A stretch of 64,000 nt of DNA from Kribbella pratensis (GTDB lineage: Bacteria > Actinomycetota > Actinomycetes > Propionibacteriales > Kribbellaceae), in contig NZ_SODU01000005.1 in the NCBI RefSeq assembly GCF_004366075.1, positions 62,001-126,000 on the forward strand. The letters run 5' to 3'. A model generated the notes under the pieces. The model was not told the DNA's origin. It saw nothing but the letters and a program-made list of their open reading frames with translations, and did no database searches. Below, in pieces: positions 43,441 through 51,521 of the stretch. Made by a program: the position numbers and the translations under genes. Position 1 is the stretch's first letter. Each line of letters starts with the position of its first letter.

Positions 43441-44223
43441 ATGCCGCCCAGAAGGATTCTCGCAGCACTCGCCGCGCTCCTGCTCGGCGCCGCCACCCTG
43501 GTGGCGGTGCCGACGCAGGCGCAGGCCGCGCCGAACTTCAAGGCCCCGTTCCCGTGTGGCCAACGCTGGACCTACAGTCACCACTCCGGTGAGGTCCGCC
43601 GCGCACTCGACTTCATCCGCGCCGACGGCGGGACGACGAACGGTACGCCGGTACTCGCGTCCGCCGGTGGTACGGCGTACCGCTTCTCGCAACCGAGCGG
43701 CGCCGGAAACTACATCGCCATCGAGCACGGCGGCGGCTGGAAGACGTACTACTTCCACCTGTCCGCCTACTCCGTCGCCAACGGCCAGCAGGTCTCGCAG
43801 GGCCAGCAGATCGGTGTCACCGGCAGCACCGGCAACTCCACCGGTCCGCACATCCACTACGAGCAACTGCTCAACGGTGTCGGTCAGAACATCGTGATCA
43901 ACGGGTCCGGACTGGCCTACCCGGGCTCGTACGGCTCCTACTTCCTCACCAGCGACAACGGCTGCTCCGGCCCGGGCAAGAACTACATGACCTGGGGCTC
44001 CGGCGTGAACGTCCGCTCCGACGCGCACCTGAGCTCGCCGGTCGTGACCACGCTGGCCGGACCGACCTCGGTGTGGGTGCTCTGCCAGAAGCAGGGCGAC
44101 ACCGTGAACGCCGAGGGCTACACGAACAACTGGTGGTCGAAGCTGCGTGACCAGAACGGCTTCATCAGCAACATCTACATCGACGATCCGAACGCCCAGC
44201 TCCCCGGCGTACCACTCTGCTGA
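43441..44223 (+). CDS. Secreted M23 metallopeptidase with C-terminal SH3-like domain
   Basis: A 260-residue exported peptidoglycan hydrolase. The signal peptide is ILAALAALLLGAATLVAVPTQAQA. The M23 domain has SHHSGEVRRALDFIRADGG (H...LD zinc motif) and GPHIHYEQLL (HxH). A C-terminal ~75-residue SH3-like domain begins TWGSGVNVRSDAHL and ends IYIDDPNAQLPGVPLC. That domain is almost duplicated in the amidase at 47393-48712. It would cleave peptide cross-links and bind the wall through the C-terminus. Confidence 0.9.
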   Translation: MPPRRILAALAALLLGAATLVAVPTQAQAAPNFKAPFPCGQRWTYSHHSGEVRRALDFIRADGGTTNGTPVLASAGGTAYRFSQPSGAGNYIAIEHGGGWKTYYFHLSAYSVANGQQVSQGQQIGVTGSTGNSTGPHIHYEQLLNGVGQNIVINGSGLAYPGSYGSYFLTSDNGCSGPGKNYMTWGSGVNVRSDAHLSSPVVTTLAGPTSVWVLCQKQGDTVNAEGYTNNWWSKLRDQNGFISNIYIDDPNAQLPGVPLC

Positions 44224-44229
44224 TCCCAT

Positions 44230-44258
44230 GGGATCCCCTTGCACCGCAAGGGGATCCC
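44230..44258. terminator. Intrinsic-type bidirectional terminator
   Basis: A 13-bp perfect stem (gggatccccttgc) has a 3-nt loop. It lies between the convergent M23 and S1 protease genes. No T-run follows. Confidence 0.8.
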
Positions 44259-44265
44259 ACACGCG

Positions 44266-45384
44266 TTATGCCGTGTGCAACGTCAGGCCGTAGGCCTGCA
44301 GGATCTCGTTGACCGGCTGGAACCACGTCTCGCCGCCGCTGCTGCAGTTGCCCCAGCCACCGGACGTGACGCCCTGCGCCTGGTCACCCGTGATGAACGA
44401 CCCCCCGGAGTCCCCGCCCTCGGCGCAGACGCTGGTCTTGGTCGCGCCGTAGAACAGCTGGCCGTTGCCGTAGTTCACGGTCTCGTTCTTGGCCAGGATC
44501 GAGCCGCAGTGCCAGTGCGTCGTCGAACCGCTCCGGCACACCGACGAGCCGATCGGTGCCTCCCACGACCCGCGGACGAGCTGGTCGCTCACCTGTCCCC
44601 AGCCGAGCACGACTGGTACGGTCCACCAGCCATAGCCCGTGGCGACCCAGGCGTAGTCGTTGCCGGGGAACGACCAGCCACGGAACTCACCCTGGTTCGA
44701 ACCGTCCCAGCCGCGCACGATGCCGCTGCGGCCGCAGTGGCCGGCGGTCACGTACCCGCCGTACACCGAGAAGCCGATCGAGCAGCGGATGTTGCTGACG
44801 TAGTACGGGTCACCGCCGACGGTGCCGGCCGCGAAGGTGCGGGGCGCCTGCGCCGCGACCTCCTTGACCGTAACTGCTCCGGCCTTCGCGACCTTGGCGA
44901 CGAACGCGTCGACGGCCTGGGAACGCTTGCCTGCTTGGACGTTGATCACCACGCTGCCGCTCCGCGGATCGGCAGACCAGCCGCTGACTGCAGCAGGCAC
45001 CGCTTTGCCGGCCAGCTTGTCGACTGCAGCCTTCTGCTGATCCAACGCCTTTGCCGGCACCGGTACGGCGGCCACTTGCGCACCAGTCGCGCGTACAGCG
45101 GCTGCACGCTCAGAGCCAACTACGCCGACGACCAGCTTCTGCGTGGCCGGGTCGTACCAGGCTCCGCCGAACGCGACGCCGGCCGCTTTCTGGGCCGCAG
45201 GCAACAGCTTGGCCGCCGAGGTCTCGGCTGCCAGGCGCTGCTGCATCTGCTGCTCGGTCAGCCCGAAGTCACGTTGCATGGCGGCAGACTGGCCGGGCAC
45301 AGCCAGCGGCTCGGGTGCTGCCAACGCCTGCGCGGGCACAGTCAGGACAGCCGCCGTGAGTACGGCAGCCAGTAGGACCTTCAT
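44266..45384 (-). CDS. Secreted S1 serine protease (alpha-lytic/streptogrisin-like) with prodomain
   Basis: A 372-residue secreted protease. Signal peptide VLLAAVLTAAVLTVPAQALA is followed by a ~160-residue alpha-lytic-type prodomain (MQRDFGLTEQQMQQRLAAE, FGGAWYDPATQKLVVGV) that acts as a folding chaperone. The mature domain has His in YVTAGHCGRSG, Asp in PGNDYAWVATG and Ser in CAEGGDSGGSF, with paired cysteines around them. I chose ATG 45384 after GAGGAG over ATG-like codons upstream. A 14-bp palindrome lies in its promoter region. Confidence 0.92.
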   Translation of the reverse strand: MKVLLAAVLTAAVLTVPAQALAAPEPLAVPGQSAAMQRDFGLTEQQMQQRLAAETSAAKLLPAAQKAAGVAFGGAWYDPATQKLVVGVVGSERAAAVRATGAQVAAVPVPAKALDQQKAAVDKLAGKAVPAAVSGWSADPRSGSVVINVQAGKRSQAVDAFVAKVAKAGAVTVKEVAAQAPRTFAAGTVGGDPYYVSNIRCSIGFSVYGGYVTAGHCGRSGIVRGWDGSNQGEFRGWSFPGNDYAWVATGYGWWTVPVVLGWGQVSDQLVRGSWEAPIGSSVCRSGSTTHWHCGSILAKNETVNYGNGQLFYGATKTSVCAEGGDSGGSFITGDQAQGVTSGGWGNCSSGGETWFQPVNEILQAYGLTLHTA

Positions 45385-45418
45385 GGGAACTCTCCTCACC
45401 TAGGGGCGGTTCGGTGGA

Positions 45419-45432
45419 TGAGAGCGCTCTCA
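45419..45432. promoter_or_regulatory. 14-bp perfect palindrome upstream of the S1 protease
   Basis: TGAGAGCGCTCTCA is 35 bp before the protease start codon. Its GCGC centre and length resemble LacI-family sites such as TGGGAGCGCTCCCA. It is probably an operator for a regulator encoded elsewhere. Confidence 0.6.
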
Positions 45433-45470
45433 GGTCGAGAGTGGCCTACGTTGTCAGGCTCGTCAAGGGC

Positions 45471-46109
45471 TCAGAGTCCGAGGTAGGCGAGAACGGCCAG
45501 CACCCGGCGGTGGCCGGAGTCGGTCGGCGGCAGGTCGAGCTTCAGGAACACGTTGCCGACATGCTTGTGCACCGCGCCGTCAGAGATGACCAGCTTCTCC
45601 CCGATCGCCGTGTTGCCGAGGCCTTCGGCCATCAGTGCGAGTACTTCGCGTTCACGCGGCGTGAGCCGGTCCAGCGGGCTGCTCCGCTTCACCATGAGCT
45701 GGCTGACCACCTCCGGATCCAGCACAGTCCCTCCGGCCGCAACCCGGCGTACTGCTTCCAGGAACTCGTCGACGCGGGACACCCGGTCCTTCAGGAGGTA
45801 GCCGACTCCTTCGCTGCCGGCCGCCAGTAACTCGGCGGCGTACACCTCCTCGACGTACTGCGAGAACACCAGCACCGGCAGCCCCGGCCGGACGCGGCGG
45901 GCCTCGATCGCGGCGCGCAGGCCCTCGTCGGTGAAGGTCGGTGGCAGTCGTACGTCGACGATCGCGATATCCACGTGGTGCTCGTCGATCGCCTTGGCGA
46001 ACTCTTCCGCGTCGGTGGCTACGGCGGCGACCTGGAAGCCGGAGTTGTCGAGCAGCAGGCTCAGGCCCTCGGCGAGGATCGGGTTGTCCTCGAGGATGAT
46101 CACCTGCAC
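45471..46109 (-). CDS. NarL/LuxR-type response regulator
   Basis: A 212-residue response regulator. The receiver domain has the acidic pair in ILEDNP and the phospho-acceptor Asp52 in IAIVDVRLPP; VLVFSQYVEEVYAAEL and YLLKDRVSRVDEF complete it. The LuxR-type HTH is LTPREREVLALMAEGLGNTAIGEKLVISDGAVHKHVGNVFLKL. It overlaps the kinase gene by 10 bp. Targets are unknown; the neighbours are envelope hydrolases. Confidence 0.93.
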   Translation of the reverse strand: MQVIILEDNPILAEGLSLLLDNSGFQVAAVATDAEEFAKAIDEHHVDIAIVDVRLPPTFTDEGLRAAIEARRVRPGLPVLVFSQYVEEVYAAELLAAGSEGVGYLLKDRVSRVDEFLEAVRRVAAGGTVLDPEVVSQLMVKRSSPLDRLTPREREVLALMAEGLGNTAIGEKLVISDGAVHKHVGNVFLKLDLPPTDSGHRRVLAVLAYLGL

Positions 46110-47332
46110 GGAAGGATCACCTCGACGGTGGTCGGCCCGCCGATCGGACTGTTCAGCTCCAGGTGACCGTCGATCGCCTGCACGCGATGGAGCATGCCAT
46201 GCAGACCGCTCCCCCGACCCAGTAGGTCGTACTGCTCACTGACTCGTGCTCCACCGATCCCGTCGTCTGTGACCGCCAGGTAGAGCTCAAGGCCGCGTCG
46301 CTCGAGCTGTATGTCGACATGTCCCGCAGCACTGTGTTTGGTGATGTTGGTGAGGGACTCTGCGACTACGAAGTACGCAGCGGCCTCTACTGCCGCGGGG
46401 ACCTCGCCCAGCTCACCGATGCGGAGCTCAACGGGTAGCGGGCATCGGGCTGCCAGTGCGGAGACCGCTCCGGCCAGACCGCGATCCGCAAGGATCGGTG
46501 GGTACATGGTCCGCAGTACGCCGCGTAGCTCGGTCATGGCTTGCTCCGCGCCGTCACGCGCGTCGTCCAGCAGTTTGGCGGCCTTCTCCGGGTCGTTAGC
46601 CATCGTCTGCTTGGCGATGCCGATCCGCATCGCCAACGACACCAGCTGCGCCTGGGTACCGTCGTGCAGGTCTCGCTCGATACGGCGCAGTTCAGCGCCG
46701 TGTGAGTCGACAGCACCTGCCCTGCTCTTGGTGAGCTCTTCGACGCGTTGCTCGAGTTTGGCTGTCGCCAACTGCTCCTGAGTCGGGGCGAGCGCCGTCA
46801 GCACCGTCCTGGCATGGCCCCGAGCCAGAGCAGGGGCAACCCGTCCCAGGAACCACAGACTGGCGCCGATCTGCAGCGGGCCGAGGGTGAGCGCCTCGAA
46901 CCAGTTGCTGACGCCTACACCCATCAAGCTGAAGTTGCCCGGGTCAAGCTTCCACAGCAGCATGCCCGCGACCCCAGCCGGCGCACCGATCACCGAGACC
47001 ACCGCGACGAACAGCTCCGGGATCATCACGACCGGCATCAGCAGGCAGCGCAGACTCCGCTTGAACGACGCGTCCCGGAACAGCGTCACCACGTCGCCCG
47101 GGCCGCGCGGCAGCGCGGGCGGCAGCTCCTCGGCCTGCGGGAGACCGAGGTACTTCGCCGCGCGATACCGCTCGCTGTTGGCGAGCCGCACCAGCCCTGC
47201 GGTGGCGCCCGGGATGAGCCAGCCCCAGATCAGGCTGACCGGAAGCGCGGCCAGCAATGTGACCGACTTGAGGAAGCGGATGACCAGGTAACCAGCGGCC
47301 GGACCACCCCGGGACACGATCTTCGTGAGCAT
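46100..47332 (-). CDS. NarL-type sensor histidine kinase
   Basis: A 410-residue kinase. The N-terminal ~190 residues are a putative sensor domain with four hydrophobic segments (VTLLAALPVSLIWGWLIPG, VVMIPELFVAVVSVIGAPAGVAG). The HisKA_3 phospho-acceptor His is in RRIERDLHDGTQAQLVSLAMRIG near residue 222. The HATPase has VVAESLTNITKHSAAGHV, VTDDGIGGA and GSGLHGMLHRVQAIDG. It pairs with the following response regulator. The signal is unknown. Confidence 0.93.
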   Translation of the reverse strand: MLTKIVSRGGPAAGYLVIRFLKSVTLLAALPVSLIWGWLIPGATAGLVRLANSERYRAAKYLGLPQAEELPPALPRGPGDVVTLFRDASFKRSLRCLLMPVVMIPELFVAVVSVIGAPAGVAGMLLWKLDPGNFSLMGVGVSNWFEALTLGPLQIGASLWFLGRVAPALARGHARTVLTALAPTQEQLATAKLEQRVEELTKSRAGAVDSHGAELRRIERDLHDGTQAQLVSLAMRIGIAKQTMANDPEKAAKLLDDARDGAEQAMTELRGVLRTMYPPILADRGLAGAVSALAARCPLPVELRIGELGEVPAAVEAAAYFVVAESLTNITKHSAAGHVDIQLERRGLELYLAVTDDGIGGARVSEQYDLLGRGSGLHGMLHRVQAIDGHLELNSPIGGPTTVEVILPCR

Positions 47333-47392
47333 GGACCCATCCTGCGGTACACCGGCACCGCAGTCGGTACAGCAGGCTCTACCTTTCGTCTT

Positions 47393-48712
47393 CTAGCAGT
47401 CAGGTACGCCGGGCAGCTTCGCGTTGGGGTCGTCGATGTAGATGTTGGTCATGTAGCCCTTCTGGTCGCGCAGCTTGGCCCACCAGTTGTTGGTGTAGCC
47501 GCCGGCGGTCACCGTGTCGCCCTGGACCTGGCACTCGACGAACACCCGGGTCGGGCCGGGCAGCGTGGTCACGACCGACGCGGACAGCTTCGGCGCGGAG
47601 CGGACATTCACGCCGCTGCCCCAGGTGGTGAAGTTGTACACCGGCGGGTTCGGGTCGCCGCCGTTCACCAGCTGCATGTAGTAGTCCCAGTTCCAGTTCG
47701 GTCCCGGGTCGGTGTGGTCGTTGTTCGGCATCTCGCTGTGGCCCTTGATGTGGGCCCGGTCCTTCGGGATGCCCCGCCGGTCGGCGATGTTGCGGGTCAA
47801 CGCCGCGGACGAGCGGTACATGGCGTCGGTGAACCAGGACGGCTGGTCGACGTACCCCTCGTGCTCGATGCCGATCGTGTACGGGTTCTCGGTCCGGACG
47901 TGCCAGGCGGTGTCCTTCTCGGCCACCATCTGGGTCACCTCACCGTCGCTGGAGCGGACCACGTAGTGCGCGCTGACCTGTGCGGACGGGTTCTTGAACC
48001 AGCTGATGGTGCCGGCGTACGAGCCCTGGGTCACGTGGATCACGATCGTGGTGATCGCCGCCGTCCGGCCGACGCGGTAGTTGCTGGTGGTGGCCGGGTT
48101 CCAGATCGCGCCCGGATAGTCGACCGCGGCAGTCCCGAGCGGCGCGGCCTTCGCGTACGCGCCGCGGTCCGGCGTGACCGTCTTCGGGTCCGTCGAAACG
48201 CCTGCCGTGCGGACGCCGCGGGCGATCACGCGGTAGACCTCGTCGGTGTACAGCCGCGCGGTCGGGGCGTCGGCGGAGTGCGAGTACTTCGCGATCACGC
48301 CGTACCACTTGCCGACATCCGATCGATCCGTCAGACCGGCCTGGTCGGCGTAGGAGTCGAGCACGGCGGCGGCGCCGAGGATGTTCGACGTGTCGTCCTT
48401 GGACAGCTCGGCGACCGGCATCCCGGTCAGTTTGCTTGCCTCGGACATCGTCTTGTTCACGTTGTTGCCGGCCAGGTGCATCACGCCGTAGCCGTTCGCC
48501 TGGCTCGGCGTGCCGTTGTGGCCGTCGAGATGCGTCTCGGCGAAGCCGACACCGACCAGGACTTCCCGCGGTACGTCGTACTTCGCGGACGCCGTCGTGA
48601 ACGCGGCCGCGAGTTCGGACTCGGAGGGCGGTGGTGCCGCGTTGCTGGGCAGGGCGGTCAGCGCGAGTGCGCCGACGGCCAGGAGTGCGGACAGTTTGGG
48701 TACTCGGGACAT
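47393..48712 (-). CDS. Secreted N-acetylmuramoyl-L-alanine amidase with SH3-like domain
   Basis: A 439-residue exported enzyme. After a signal peptide (LSALLAVGALALTALPSNA), residues ~30-160 form a helical region I cannot name. The amidase_2/PGRP domain follows: ITTIVIHVTQGSYAGTISWF, VSAHYVVRSSDGEVTQMV, YTIGIEHEGYV and HSEMPNNDHTDPGPNWNW carry the zinc ligands. The C-terminal SH3-like domain (TWGSGVNVRSAPKL to DDPNAKLPGVPDC) is nearly the same as in the M23 protein 4 kb away. It removes stem peptides from muramic acid. Confidence 0.92.
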   Translation of the reverse strand: MSRVPKLSALLAVGALALTALPSNAAPPPSESELAAAFTTASAKYDVPREVLVGVGFAETHLDGHNGTPSQANGYGVMHLAGNNVNKTMSEASKLTGMPVAELSKDDTSNILGAAAVLDSYADQAGLTDRSDVGKWYGVIAKYSHSADAPTARLYTDEVYRVIARGVRTAGVSTDPKTVTPDRGAYAKAAPLGTAAVDYPGAIWNPATTSNYRVGRTAAITTIVIHVTQGSYAGTISWFKNPSAQVSAHYVVRSSDGEVTQMVAEKDTAWHVRTENPYTIGIEHEGYVDQPSWFTDAMYRSSAALTRNIADRRGIPKDRAHIKGHSEMPNNDHTDPGPNWNWDYYMQLVNGGDPNPPVYNFTTWGSGVNVRSAPKLSASVVTTLPGPTRVFVECQVQGDTVTAGGYTNNWWAKLRDQKGYMTNIYIDDPNAKLPGVPDC

Positions 48713-48777
48713 TGGGGCGGTTCCTTCCCGTGTCTGGTCCGCCGAGGGGCGTCGGCGGTCCCGAGAGCCACGCTAAG

Positions 48778-48789
48778 GGAAGATCTTCC
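48778..48789. promoter_or_regulatory. 12-bp palindrome upstream of the amidase
   Basis: GGAAGATCTTCC is a perfect palindrome about 66 bp before the amidase start. It lies in the 110-bp gap between the amidase and amidohydrolase genes. It is an operator candidate. Confidence 0.4.
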
Positions 48790-48822
48790 GTCCAATCCAG
48801 TGTTTGAGTGAATTTCTTCCCG

Positions 48823-49917
48823 TCACCGGGAGAAGACCACGTTTCCACGCAGTGCGATCAGCCGCGGATGCGTCAGTACGGCGGGATTCGCGCGCGGATC
48901 CTCGTCGTAGACGACCAGATCGGCCGGATCGCCGGGGCGCAGCTCGCTGGGCGCACCGAGCCAGGCGCGGGCCGCCCACGACCCGGCGGCGAGGGCCTGC
49001 TCCCCCGACATGCCGATCTCGGTGAGCGCCTGGACCTCCTGCGCGACGAGTCCGTGTCCGAGGACACCGCCCGCGTCGGTCCCGGCGTACACGGGGACGC
49101 CTGCCTCGAACGCGTCCCGCAGCCGGTGCAGGCGGCGCTCGTACAGGTCGCGCATGTGGGCCGAGTAGACCGGGAACTTGGCCGCGGCCTGATCGGCGTA
49201 CTGCGGGAAGTTCTCGAGCTGGATCATGGTCGGTACGACGGCCACCTGACGCTCGGCCATCTCGCTGAGCAGGCCGGGCTCGATGCCGGTGCCGTGTTCG
49301 AGGCAGTCGATGCCCGCGGCCAGCAGATCCGGGAGGGCGTGCTCGCCGAACACGTGCGCGGTCACGCGGGCGCCGAGCTCGTGGGCGCGGGCGATCGCGG
49401 CGTTCAGCGCCTCGGCCGGCCAGCACGGGGTCAGATCGCCGGCGTCGCGGTCGATCCAGTCGCCGACGAGCTTCACCCAGCCGTCACCACGGCGGGCCTC
49501 CTGCTCGACGTACGCGACCAGCTCGTCGGGCTCGATCTCCCAGCCGTAGTTCCGGATGTACCGCTTCGAGCGGGCGATGTGCCGGCCGGCGCGGATGATC
49601 TTCGGCAGGTCCGCGCGCTCGTCGATCCAGCGGGTGTCGACCGGCGAACCGGCGTCGCGGACGAGCAGCGCACCGGCCTCGCGGTCGGCGATCGCCTGCT
49701 GCTCCTGGACCTCCTCGTCGACACCGCCGTGCTGGTCGAGGCCGATGTGGCAGTGCGCGTCGACCAGGCCCGGCACGATCCAGCCGCCGGTGTGCACGGT
49801 GCTCACATCAGCAGCGGTGGGCCGGTCGACGACCAGCCCACCGCTGAGATGAAGCTCCTGCTGCTCACCGGCCGGCAGAACCGTGCCGACCAGCCTGAGT
49901 ACGCCGGAACCGGTCAT
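48823..49917 (-). CDS. Metal-dependent amidohydrolase (imidazolonepropionase/prolidase-like)
   Basis: A 364-residue amidohydrolase-superfamily TIM barrel. VPGLVDAHCHIGLD carries the HxH metal pair, WVKLVGDWIDR the possible lysine, RVTAHVFGEHALPDLLAAGIDCLEHGTG two further His and VPVYAGTDAGGVLGHGL the catalytic Asp. The last strand LVVYDEDPRANP belongs to the small beta domain. It probably hydrolyses a C-N bond in a dipeptide or cyclic amide. GGGAGG precedes the ATG. No operon partner is obvious. Confidence 0.87.
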   Translation of the reverse strand: MTGSGVLRLVGTVLPAGEQQELHLSGGLVVDRPTAADVSTVHTGGWIVPGLVDAHCHIGLDQHGGVDEEVQEQQAIADREAGALLVRDAGSPVDTRWIDERADLPKIIRAGRHIARSKRYIRNYGWEIEPDELVAYVEQEARRGDGWVKLVGDWIDRDAGDLTPCWPAEALNAAIARAHELGARVTAHVFGEHALPDLLAAGIDCLEHGTGIEPGLLSEMAERQVAVVPTMIQLENFPQYADQAAAKFPVYSAHMRDLYERRLHRLRDAFEAGVPVYAGTDAGGVLGHGLVAQEVQALTEIGMSGEQALAAGSWAARAWLGAPSELRPGDPADLVVYDEDPRANPAVLTHPRLIALRGNVVFSR

Positions 49918-49922
49918 CGGGC

Positions 49923-49986
49923 CTCCCGGCCTGGACTGAGGAGCGCAGGAAGCGAAGCGACCGGAGCGACGAGGGAAGGCCGGGAG
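49923..49986. repeat. Inverted repeat with iterated AGCGA-type spacer
   Basis: CTCCCGGCCT (49923-49932) and AGGCCGGGAG (49977-49986) enclose 44 nt of purine-rich GAGCG/GCGAAGCGACC iterations. It lies between the transglycosylase and amidohydrolase genes. It may be a terminator or a dispersed intergenic repeat. Confidence 0.5.
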
Positions 49987-50060
49987 TCACAGCCCGATGA
50001 CCCGCCGCGCCGGAGGCGTGGCATCAATACCGTCATGGAGCGACCGTATCGGGCGGCGTG

Positions 50061-51329
50061 TTATCCGTGCGAGCCAGTGCCCGGGGTGCAGGTCGGGGTG
50101 GTGGTCTCGTTGCCGGCGCACGGCGATCCGGACGGGGTGCCCGTCGGGGTCGGTGTGGGCGTCGGGGTCGGAGTCGGTGTGGGCGTCGGAGTCGGGGTCG
50201 GCGTCGGCGTCCTGGTCGGCGTCTTCGTCGGCGTCCTGGTGGGGGTCTTCGTCGGCGTCGGCGTCCTGGTAGGAATCCTGGTCGGCGTGTCCACCGGCTT
50301 CGGCAGCGTCGGCGTCGCCCACGGCGTGGACGGCGGCACCTCGGTCGGCAGCGTCGTCGGGTCCGCGGTCGGGGTCGGCGTCGGCGTCTTGGTGTCGTCC
50401 GGTACGTCCGGGACGTCCCGCGGGTCGACCCGGCGGTCGGCGTTGCCGTTCGCCTTGGCGCTCGCGATGTTTCCCTTCGCGTTCGGCACCAGGACCGCGT
50501 TCTTGCTGTAGACGCGCATCCACTTCAGCACGGTGGCGACGAAGTCCTTGGAGTGCTGGTAGCGCAGCAGGGCGGCGACCAGGTCGCGCGGGCTGCGCAG
50601 GTCGTCGCCCTCGGCGCACAGCACCACGGCGACCGTGGTGACCGCGTCGTACACGTTGTTCGGGTTGCGGTAGCCGTCACCGTTGCCGTCGGCCCCGTAC
50701 TCGTCCCAGACCTGCGGGATGATCTGCATCGGGCCGACCGCGCGGTCCCAGGTCGAATCCGCGTCGTACTTGCCCTTGTCGGAGTCGGTGATCCGGCCGT
50801 TGCCGTGCCGGCCGTTCAGCACCGGGCCGAGGATCCGGCCGCGGGTGGTGCCGGCCACGTCGACGCGGCCGCCGCTCGCGTGGTCGGACTCGACCTTGCC
50901 GACACCGGCCAGCAGCGGCCAGGTCAGCCCACAGTTCGGCCGCACGACCGCGAGGTTGGCGGTGGCGCGGCGGTAGGCGGGGAAGACCCCGCGCGGGATG
51001 CCGTTCACGGCACCCGGACGCCCGGGACGGACGACCGACCGGCCGTCGGTGGCCCCCTGCACGGGGACGTCGTCGCGAGCAGGTTTGTCCGAACCGAGCC
51101 GGCCGTCCACTCCGGGACGTTGCGGCACGATCATCGTCAGTTCGTCGAACTCACCGCTGTTCAGCCCGGCCCCAGGCGATGGGGCGACCGGGTTGCCTGC
51201 CGTGAGCGGTCCGGAGGCACCGGCTCCGCCCGAGGCGACGGTCACGATGGCCCCGACCAGGAGCGGGGCCGTACACAATGAAGCGATGATGATTTTGACC
51301 CGACGGTTACCACTACGGGTTAGGCGCAT
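50061..51329 (-). CDS. Transglycosylase-like (SLT) exported protein with Thr/Pro tail
   Basis: A 422-residue protein. An N-terminal membrane/signal segment (IIIASLCTAPLLVGAIVTVASG) precedes a lytic-transglycosylase-type domain: LTWPLLAGVGKVESDHASGG (catalytic Glu), ILGPVLNG, WDRAVGPMQIIPQVWDEYGADGNGDG. The last ~110 residues are Thr-Pro repeats (TPTPTP). It would cut glycan strands to open wall space; the tail may span the wall. It is paralogous to the gene at 51522-52886. AAGGGG precedes the ATG. Confidence 0.9.
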   Translation of the reverse strand: MRLTRSGNRRVKIIIASLCTAPLLVGAIVTVASGGAGASGPLTAGNPVAPSPGAGLNSGEFDELTMIVPQRPGVDGRLGSDKPARDDVPVQGATDGRSVVRPGRPGAVNGIPRGVFPAYRRATANLAVVRPNCGLTWPLLAGVGKVESDHASGGRVDVAGTTRGRILGPVLNGRHGNGRITDSDKGKYDADSTWDRAVGPMQIIPQVWDEYGADGNGDGYRNPNNVYDAVTTVAVVLCAEGDDLRSPRDLVAALLRYQHSKDFVATVLKWMRVYSKNAVLVPNAKGNIASAKANGNADRRVDPRDVPDVPDDTKTPTPTPTADPTTLPTEVPPSTPWATPTLPKPVDTPTRIPTRTPTPTKTPTRTPTKTPTRTPTPTPTPTPTPTPTPTPTPTPTGTPSGSPCAGNETTTPTCTPGTGSHG

Positions 51330-51521
51330 AGCCCCTTCAACGAACCATGCGCCAGAAAGTTACATCAAGACGACGCAAAGTTACGCCGTCCAGAATCCCC
51401 TCGGAAAACCGGCACCGAGGTAACGACCGCCGCTACGTCACCTTACCCACGGTAGGCAGCCGACAGCCACCCGGCCGAGTTTCAGCCGGCGGAGCAGGCG
51501 CGGCAGACCACAGCTAGCGGT

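Noticed and set aside
46748-48811. A 687-codon plus-strand open frame
   Set aside because: It runs antisense to the histidine kinase and amidase genes and is low in hydrophobic structure. The minus-strand genes have clear domains and SDs.
50140-50290. Repeat array resembling a CRISPR or mobile element
   Set aside because: It is simple Thr-Pro codon repetition inside the transglycosylase gene.
48808-50511. A 567-codon plus-strand open frame with GVGVGV repeats
   Set aside because: It is antisense to the amidohydrolase and the Thr/Pro tail. The GV repeats mirror the TP codons.
51330-51521. c-di-AMP (ydaO) riboswitch upstream of the transglycosylase
   Set aside because: Such riboswitches often precede wall hydrolases in actinobacteria, so I looked for the conserved CCGAAUCCGUCAGCUAACC-type segment here and at 52887-53146 and did not find it.
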